Shown: positions 1-4,560 of the stretch, in pieces
How positions within the stretch are numbered: the first letter of the stretch is position 1
Layout: every line of letters starts with the position of its first letter
Assembly: GCA_003140785.1 (NCBI GenBank)
Contig: PLKY01000174.1
Location: 321-12,417, forward strand
Length of the DNA: 12,097 bases
Source: Acidobacteriaceae bacterium
Lineage (GTDB): Bacteria > Acidobacteriota > Terriglobia > Terriglobales > Acidobacteriaceae
Direction of reading: 5' to 3'
Notes under the pieces: model-generated
Told to the model about the DNA's origin: nothing
Databases searched by the model: none
The model's input: the letters and a program-made list of their open reading frames with translations, nothing else
Position numbers and translations under genes: made by a program

Positions 1-726
1 ATCGGTTCGCCTCCGGGATACGTGGGCTACGAGGAAGGCGGTCAGCTGACGGAACGTGTCAAGCGCTCGCCGTATTCAGTGGTCCTGTTGGACGAAGTCG
101 AGAAGGCGCACCCCGATGTCTTCAACCTGCTGTTGCAGGTGTTTGAAGATGGCCAATTGACCGATGGACTGGGCAACACCGTCGACTTCAAAAACACCAT
201 CCTCATCATGACGTCGAACATCGGCGCGCGGCACCTGATGAAAAAGCAGGGCCTCGGCTTCCAGAGCGATCGCGATGATCTGGTCAGCGAAAAGATCGAA
301 GAGCTGGTCAAGAACGAGGTGAAGAAAACCTTCAACCCCGAGTTCCTGAACCGTCTCGACGAGATCATTCTGTTCCAGTCGCTCAACGACACCGACCTGA
401 TTCAGATTGTCGAACTGCTCGTGCAGCAGCTGAACCTCAACCTGGCGCAGAAGGCCATCACCATCTCGGTCACCGACGATGCCAAGAAGTGGATTCTCGA
501 CAAAACGCTGGTCGACCGCAGCTATGGGGCTCGCCCGTTGCGCCGCGCACTGCAGCGCTACGTCGAGGACCCGTTGTCGGAGGCCTTGATCGCGGGGCAC
601 ATTTCGGCACGCCCGGCTTTCCTCGAGGTCTACCTCGACGCCAACCAGCTCTTCTATCGCCCGGTCAGCGCGGACGAGACCGGCACCGAAGAGAAGGCAG
701 CGGGCATTCTGCTCTTCAGCGCCTAA
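1..726 (+). CDS. clpC: ATP-dependent Clp protease ATP-binding subunit ClpC, C-terminal part (5' end outside the window)
   Basis: This is the last 241 codons of a Hsp100/Clp unfoldase, which threads substrate proteins into the ClpP protease in the cytoplasm. The frame is open from base 1. It begins in the second AAA+ domain (D2) at the pore-loop motif GSPPGYVGYEEGG, followed by Walker B VVLLDEVEKAH, sensor-1 MTSN, the arginine-finger segment FLNRLDEIILF, and the sensor-2 segment GARPLRRALQRYVEDPLSE. GSPPGYVGYEEGGQLTE is the ClpC form; ClpB normally has GAPPGYVGYEEGG. The tripeptide LGF at 253-261 sits where ClpC/ClpA/ClpX carry the IGF-type loop that docks on ClpP, which supports a proteolytic partner rather than a ClpB-type disaggregase. 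The tail after D2 is short and not conserved. The gene ends with TAA and is followed by two hairpins. It is convergent with the chaperone operon. Confidence 0.95.
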   Translation: MGSPPGYVGYEEGGQLTERVKRSPYSVVLLDEVEKAHPDVFNLLLQVFEDGQLTDGLGNTVDFKNTILIMTSNIGARHLMKKQGLGFQSDRDDLVSEKIEELVKNEVKKTFNPEFLNRLDEIILFQSLNDTDLIQIVELLVQQLNLNLAQKAITISVTDDAKKWILDKTLVDRSYGARPLRRALQRYVEDPLSEALIAGHISARPAFLEVYLDANQLFYRPVSADETGTEEKAAGILLFSA

Positions 727-766
727 CGCTCAAGCGCCAAGCGCAGCACAGCACGAAAATGGGTGC

Positions 767-801
767 CCCATCCTAACCGCGTTTTTTGCGGTTAGGGTGG
801 G
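767..801. repeat. 14-bp stem hairpin with a T-rich loop, possible dispersed palindromic element
   Basis: Arms 767-780 and 788-801 pair over 14 positions, 13 Watson-Crick and one G-T wobble, around the 7-base loop GTTTTTT. The T run lies in the loop and no T tract follows, so this is not a standard intrinsic terminator in either direction. It starts about 40 bases after the clpC stop and is preceded by GGGTGCC. From memory, hairpins introduced by GGGTGCCCCA are scattered between genes in Acidobacteriaceae genomes; that is recollection, not something the window shows. It may stabilise the 3' end of clpC mRNA. Confidence 0.6.
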
Positions 802-821
802 ATATCTCCAAGGTCAATCAG

Positions 822-852
822 CCCTCGGCCCACCAGCCGGGGGTTTTTATTT
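822..852 (+). terminator. Rho-independent terminator downstream of clpC
   Basis: An 8-bp GC-rich stem (822-829 with 836-843, one G-T wobble) encloses a 6-base loop, CCACCA. It is followed directly by TTTTTATTT (844-852). This is the canonical form of an intrinsic terminator for rightward transcription, and clpC is the only rightward gene before it. Confidence 0.85.
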
Positions 853-863
853 CATGTGTAAAC

Positions 864-992
864 TCAGGATTCGTCCCGCTCCGGCTCCCAGGGGTCCATC
901 GGAACGCGGTCAAGACGGTCTTCGACATCCCGCCGCCGTTCCTCTTCGCGACGTTTCTCCTGTTCCTCGCGCTCTTCGCATCCGTCCGCCAT
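864..992 (-). CDS. Possible 42-residue highly charged small protein
   Basis: I do not recognise this frame. It runs from ATG at 992 to TGA at 864 and encodes 42 residues starting MADGCEEREEQEKRR and ending PMDPWEPERDES. More than half of the residues are Glu, Asp or Arg. The first part is a continuous charged helix or coiled-coil pattern rich in EER and ERRR, and the end is proline-rich and acidic. An AGAGG Shine-Dalgarno match lies at 999-1003 on the minus strand, six bases before the ATG, which is good spacing. The frame has no membrane segment or signal peptide. Against it: it is short, compositionally biased, and overlaps longer frames on both strands, although those read like noise. It lies about 270 bases downstream of the chaperone operon in the same orientation and could be a separate gene. 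Confidence 0.4.
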   Translation of the reverse strand: MADGCEEREEQEKRREEERRRDVEDRLDRVPMDPWEPERDES

Positions 993-1259
993 CGCACGCC
1001 TCTATCCCATTTTAAGCAACGGTTCGAATTGAAACCGTCGGGGGCAACCGCAGATGGACGACGCCTGGGAATCCTCAACACATGCCGACTTCAGGGTACG
1101 AATCTGCGGATGAGGCCCGTAGGACCGGATTTCAATGCAGTTGGGATCGGTTCCTGGCGCGCTTTCACCGCTCCAGTGAACCTCACTGTGAGCATTGTTT
1201 GAATCAACCAAAGGCCCATTGTGCAGTTTTCGGTAACACAGATATGGACCACGAATGGC
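993..1259. other. Intergenic stretch with no recognisable gene
   Basis: Between the small charged frame and the end of the chaperone operon I see no convincing coding frame and no T-tailed terminator for the leftward operon. A short hairpin, CAGTGA-ACC-TCACTG (1174-1188), overlaps a second palindrome, CTCACTGTGAG (1182-1192), so the two would exclude each other. Neither is followed by a T run on either strand. Confidence 0.5.
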
Positions 1260-1556
1260 TCAAGCTGGCCTCTGAGGCTGACCAGAAAGTGGGTTGGCCA
1301 CTGCGCTGCAGATAACGCTGAGAAGACTGCCTTTAGCGGTGGAATGCAATCGCTGTGCTGCCTGAGCGGAGTCCAGCGCAGCTTGGAAATCGCCCTGCCT
1401 CAGCGATTGCCGGGCGGCCTGGCGCATGACGTAGGCGTGAGCTGCCAGCAGCATCAGCGCGATGAGGTCGGCGCCGCAACGAGAGCACTGCGACGCCCCG
1501 CGAAAACGAGCCCGGCAGACTGGACAGGAGGCCGGGCTGCGAAGATCGTCCTTCAT
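1260..1556 (-). CDS. Small zinc-ribbon protein with a helical tail, last gene of the chaperone operon
   Basis: This is a 98-residue protein. Two CxxC knuckles, CPVC (Cys11, Cys14) and CSRC (Cys24, Cys27), are nine residues apart and form a four-cysteine zinc ribbon near the N-terminus. A helical region follows (about residues 31-72), with a pattern like one TPR hairpin: AYVMRQAARQSLRQGDFQAALDS. No function can be named. The start ATG (1554-1556) overlaps the stop of the Hsp70 gene in an ATGA overlap, so translation is probably coupled and the protein is probably made together with the chaperone. Plausible roles, all inferred, are a substrate adaptor or a redox- or metal-sensing partner of the Hsp70. 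The final 20 residues are low in structure. The cysteine knuckles, the overlap and the absence of a better frame support it as a real gene. Confidence 0.75.
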   Translation of the reverse strand: MKDDLRSPASCPVCRARFRGASQCSRCGADLIALMLLAAHAYVMRQAARQSLRQGDFQAALDSAQAAQRLHSTAKGSLLSVICSAVANPLSGQPQRPA

Positions 1557-3409
1557 ACGCGGCCCTCGACAAAGAAGAGCATCTCGCCCAGACCGTGAAC
1601 GGCCTGCTTGAGTGCGGCGGCATCGCGATTCTCGATTGCGGATTCGATGGCCTGGTTCAGGTCGATCGCTTCCTCGCGGTCTTCATCGTGGATTTTGTCG
1701 AGCAGGAGGCGGGAGCGCTCAATCATCTTCCGGCCCTCGTCCTCGGCAGCGCTCCAATCGTCCTCGGCCACATCCGCGGCATTCGGCGCCGAATGCACTG
1801 TGAAATCACCGTCGCCCTCAATCAACGGCGCGTCCTCGTCGCCGAACTCGGCGAGATCGTTGCTCTCATCGTCGAGATCGTCGTCCTGCCGGGTGGCGTA
1901 GAGAGCTTCGAGACGCTTGCGGGCGGCGGCAATTTCGGCTTCGCTCCTGGCTTCCAGGGCGCGAGCGATGGTGATGTGCTTGGACAATCCCGACTTCTTC
2001 TCGATCGCGGTTACCTTGAGGATGCCGTCCAGATCCAGGCTCATGCGGCAAATCACTTCATTGAAATCGCGCATGGGAGTCAGGCCTTCGACGGTGAAGT
2101 CGCCCACCAGGATATTGCGCAGCGCATCCTCATCCTCGCCTTCATACACGCGGACCTCAACTTCTTCCTGGTAGGGGTGGCTGGTGTAAAAGCGCTCGCT
2201 GCGGGTGACGGGCAGAGGGGTGTTGCGCCGGACGATCGGCTTGTAGCAGTGCGGATAGGAGACGCCGCCCCGCTCGCCAAGGAAGGACACGCCGAATGAA
2301 TACGGAGTCACATCGACCAGCACTCGATCAACCTCGTGGCCGGCGAGCCGCGACGCCATTACACCTGCGCCCAGGGCAACGCACAGGTCTGGATGTATCT
2401 CTTCCCGCGGCGTCAAGCGGGTGCGTTCCTCGATCATCCGCGCCACCAGAGGCGTGCGCGTCGAGCCGCCGACCAGAAGAATCGCATCCAGCTCGGACGG
2501 GCCTTTGCCGGCATCGGCAAGTGCCTTGGACATATGTTCGAGCGTCTGCTCGACGAGGGGGCGGATCATGTCCTCATACTCCTCGCGAGCGATTTCCAGT
2601 TCCAGATGCAGGGGTTTGCCGTCGACCGTGGCCAGCGCTTCTTCGCGAACGGTAACCTCCGGATCGAAGCTCAAGCGGCGCTTGGCCTCCTCGGCGGCCC
2701 ACCAGATACGCGCGCGGGCGACGGGATGGCCGCTGCGCAGATCGACACCGTGTTGCGACTGAAATTCGCTGAGCAGATGCTCGGCAAGCAGATCGTTGAA
2801 GTCGTCCCCGCCCAGGCGATTGTTGCCATGGCTGGCAAGCACCTCGGTGATGTCTCCTTCGAGCGAGACAATCGAGACGTCGAAGGTGCCGCCGCCCAGA
2901 TCGTAGACCATGGCGGTATGACGGCTGCCTTCTCCATACGCCAGGCTTGCGGCGGTCGGCTCATTCAGAATGCGAACCGCGTCGAGACCTGCCAGCGTTG
3001 CGGCCTCGCGCGTAGCCTGGCGCTGAGAATCGGAGAAATAGGCGGGAACCGTAATGACCGCCTTAGTAACGGGCCGATCAAGTCGCTGGCTGGCCCAGGA
3101 GGCAAGCTCGCGCAAGATCAGCGCCGAGATCTCCGGCGGCGTAAACTGGCGGTCTCCCAGCGTAACGGTCTCGTCGCTGCCCATCTTGCGCTTGATGCTG
3201 CGGACCGTGCGGCCGGGATAGAGCGCCAACTGATTGCGCGCCGCCTCGCCTACCAGCAGGTCTCCCGACGGGGATAGGCCCACTACCGAGGGCAGCATAT
3301 TCTTGTTGCCCGAGCCGAGAATTGTCACTTTGCCATCGACGAATGCCGCTATCTCGGAGTTAGTCGTGCCCAAATCGATGCCAACAATCAAATCGCCCAA
3401 ATCGCTCAT
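1553..3409 (-). CDS. Hsp70-family molecular chaperone, HscC-like
   Basis: This is a 618-residue ATP-driven chaperone of the cytoplasm. The nucleotide-binding domain shows the phosphate-1 motif GIDLGTTNSEIA (10-21), catalytic Lys73 in SIKRKMG, VPAYFSDSQRQATREAA (121-137), NEPTAASLAYG (149-159), the phosphate-2 motif YDLGGGTFDVS (169-179) and the adenosine motif LLVGGSTRTP (311-320). The interdomain linker VLVDVTP (363-369) leads into the substrate-binding beta domain. IKRKMGS, PAYFSDSQR, PIVRRNTPLPV and VYEGE resemble E. coli HscC more than DnaK. Asn197 stands where DnaK has the autophosphorylated Thr199. The helical lid is shortened and carries an acidic insert (about 509-536), with no EEVD-like or DnaK-type tail. 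I chose ATG 3407-3409 because it overlaps the upstream stop (ATGA) and has GAGAGG at 3418-3423; an upstream in-frame extension would overlap the GrpE-like gene. It is fourth in the operon. Confidence 0.93.
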   Translation of the reverse strand: MSDLGDLIVGIDLGTTNSEIAAFVDGKVTILGSGNKNMLPSVVGLSPSGDLLVGEAARNQLALYPGRTVRSIKRKMGSDETVTLGDRQFTPPEISALILRELASWASQRLDRPVTKAVITVPAYFSDSQRQATREAATLAGLDAVRILNEPTAASLAYGEGSRHTAMVYDLGGGTFDVSIVSLEGDITEVLASHGNNRLGGDDFNDLLAEHLLSEFQSQHGVDLRSGHPVARARIWWAAEEAKRRLSFDPEVTVREEALATVDGKPLHLELEIAREEYEDMIRPLVEQTLEHMSKALADAGKGPSELDAILLVGGSTRTPLVARMIEERTRLTPREEIHPDLCVALGAGVMASRLAGHEVDRVLVDVTPYSFGVSFLGERGGVSYPHCYKPIVRRNTPLPVTRSERFYTSHPYQEEVEVRVYEGEDEDALRNILVGDFTVEGLTPMRDFNEVICRMSLDLDGILKVTAIEKKSGLSKHITIARALEARSEAEIAAARKRLEALYATRQDDDLDDESNDLAEFGDEDAPLIEGDGDFTVHSAPNAADVAEDDWSAAEDEGRKMIERSRLLLDKIHDEDREEAIDLNQAIESAIENRDAAALKQAVHGLGEMLFFVEGRV

Positions 3410-4242
3410 TCGGATTTCCTCTCGGGGTTGCGTGCCACCTTGACCTGCGCGGTGCGGTAGACCTCTCCGTTCCATTCGTATCCGTTGCGATAGACCTCGA
3501 CAACAGTTCCCTCGGGCACGGAGCCGGTTTCTTCAATATCGACAGCCGTCATGCGCTGCGGATCGAAGATTTGGCCCCGGCACGCAATTCGGCTCACGCC
3601 CGAGTCCACAAGCGCCTCGTCCAGGCTGTCCAGGGTGAGGCTGTAGCCGTGGGAGAGCGCAGAGAGAATCTCCTGGGTGTGGCCCGCGTATCTGGCGCCC
3701 ACGCCCAGCCAGCGCGCCAACCGCGGCAACCGTTTTGGAGCCAACTCCTCGGCGGCGTTGCGCGCGGTGTTTCCTCCCCGTTCTACCCGGTCGCGCAGAT
3801 CGAGCAGAACACTAAGGGGAATGCGAATCTCCTGCTTTCGTGCCTGCTGGAATTCAGCCTGCTGCATTCGAGCCTCTTCGGCTGAAGCATTCTCCCCGCC
3901 GCTCCGTCCTTCAGCGGCGGATTCCTGCAGGCTCTGCGCGCTCCGACTGAGGGTTTCATTCAGTTGCTTGAACGTCCTGCCCTGAAGCCGGACTTCCTGC
4001 GTAAGCGCGGTCATGGCCGCCCACAGAGAATAAAGGTCGCAGCCGATGCTGCCGGGGTGCTCGCTTTCCAGCGGTGGAAGCGGATCTCCGTGCGCAAGCG
4101 CAGCGAGCAATTCAGCGGTCAGTCCTTGCGGCGGTTGCTCATCGGCTATCGCGCGGTCAAGCCACGCCTCGAAACCGCGTACTATCCGTTCCCGCTGATC
4201 CGGTGAAAACACCGCGGAGGAGAAATCTTCTTCCATTTCCAT
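3406..4242 (-). CDS. GrpE-like nucleotide exchange factor
   Basis: This is a 278-residue protein. GrpE promotes ADP release from Hsp70. The C-terminal part (about 208-272) has the GrpE beta-domain pattern: DSGVSRIACRGQIFDP, then PEGTVVEVYRNGYEWNGEVYR, ending AQVKVARNPE. GrpE proteins typically have a G..FDP segment and a GTVVE.Y..GY segment that ends in MVKVAR. A long helix precedes it (about 75-155), with a Gln/Glu/Ala-rich coiled-coil segment (120-140) and LLDLRDRVERG (147-157), the equivalent of GrpE's LLPVLDNLER. The first 75 residues are an extra segment not found in standard GrpE. Typical GrpE is about 190-200 residues, so this one is long. The ATG at 4242 directly follows the J-protein stop, and AAGGA precedes it; a second in-frame ATG lies at 4236. 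The downstream Hsp70 gene overlaps its stop by four bases, making this the likely dedicated exchange factor. Confidence 0.8.
   Translation of the reverse strand: MEMEEDFSSAVFSPDQRERIVRGFEAWLDRAIADEQPPQGLTAELLAALAHGDPLPPLESEHPGSIGCDLYSLWAAMTALTQEVRLQGRTFKQLNETLSRSAQSLQESAAEGRSGGENASAEEARMQQAEFQQARKQEIRIPLSVLLDLRDRVERGGNTARNAAEELAPKRLPRLARWLGVGARYAGHTQEILSALSHGYSLTLDSLDEALVDSGVSRIACRGQIFDPQRMTAVDIEETGSVPEGTVVEVYRNGYEWNGEVYRTAQVKVARNPERKSE
3418..3423 (-). promoter_or_regulatory. Ribosome-binding site deciding the Hsp70 start
   Basis: On the minus strand this reads GAGAGG, eight bases before the ATG at 3409 and inside the end of the GrpE-like gene. It supports the start MSDLGDLIVG, giving 618 residues, over a start 22 codons upstream. 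The four-base ATGA junction points the same way. Confidence 0.65.
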
Positions 4243-4551
4243 TTATCTTTCCTTGAGTGCCGCCAGCCATGGACCGGGTCCGACGAATTGTCTATCGTTG
4301 TCCATGCCATCCAGCAGGGATGCTAGGGGCGCTTCCGGATTGACTGAAAACAGCGTGTGCTGCGCGCGCCTGCGCCGGTCGCGCAAAAGCTCGTACGCGT
4401 CGCGAACCTGCTCGAACTCGGCCGGCGACCTGTCTGGCGGAAATTGCTTGAGTTTGGCAAGATAGGCGGCTCGAATCTGCTCGTCCTCCGCGCCGGGGCC
4501 AAGGCCCAGCACTGCATACGGATCGGGAATTGGCAACGCGCTCTGGTTCAT
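4243..4551 (-). CDS. Small J-domain (DnaJ-like) co-chaperone with PPD in place of HPD
   Basis: This is a 102-residue protein consisting almost only of a J domain. J domains stimulate Hsp70 ATP hydrolysis. The N-terminal half reads PYAVLGLGPGAEDEQIRAAY (11-30), a standard helix I-II start (YxxLGL..xAxxxxIxxAY). FPPDRSP follows at the loop, then EFEQVRDAYELLRD (45-58), matching helix III. The loop tripeptide is Pro38-Pro39-Asp40, where the canonical J domain has His-Pro-Asp. The His is normally essential for stimulating DnaK, so this protein either works with the divergent Hsp70 next door or only binds it. Residues 65-102 have no zinc-finger, G/F or client-binding domain. No strong Shine-Dalgarno is seen; only GAGAG precedes the start. 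The ATG lies nine bases after the TPR gene stop, and the stop abuts the next ATG. Confidence 0.85.
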   Translation of the reverse strand: MNQSALPIPDPYAVLGLGPGAEDEQIRAAYLAKLKQFPPDRSPAEFEQVRDAYELLRDRRRRAQHTLFSVNPEAPLASLLDGMDNDRQFVGPGPWLAALKER

Positions 4552-4560
4552 CGTCTCTCT

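Noticed and set aside
1174..1192. Overlapping palindromes as a possible terminator of the chaperone operon
   Set aside because: The stems are only 5-6 bp and no T tract follows on the minus strand.
786..1202. A 138-residue open frame on the plus strand downstream of clpC
   Set aside because: It starts inside the hairpin, runs through the clpC terminator, has no ribosome-binding site, and resembles no protein family.
2336..3277. A 313-residue open frame on the plus strand
   Set aside because: It lies wholly antisense to the conserved Hsp70 gene. The product has no recognisable motif and arises from the GC-rich third positions of the real gene.
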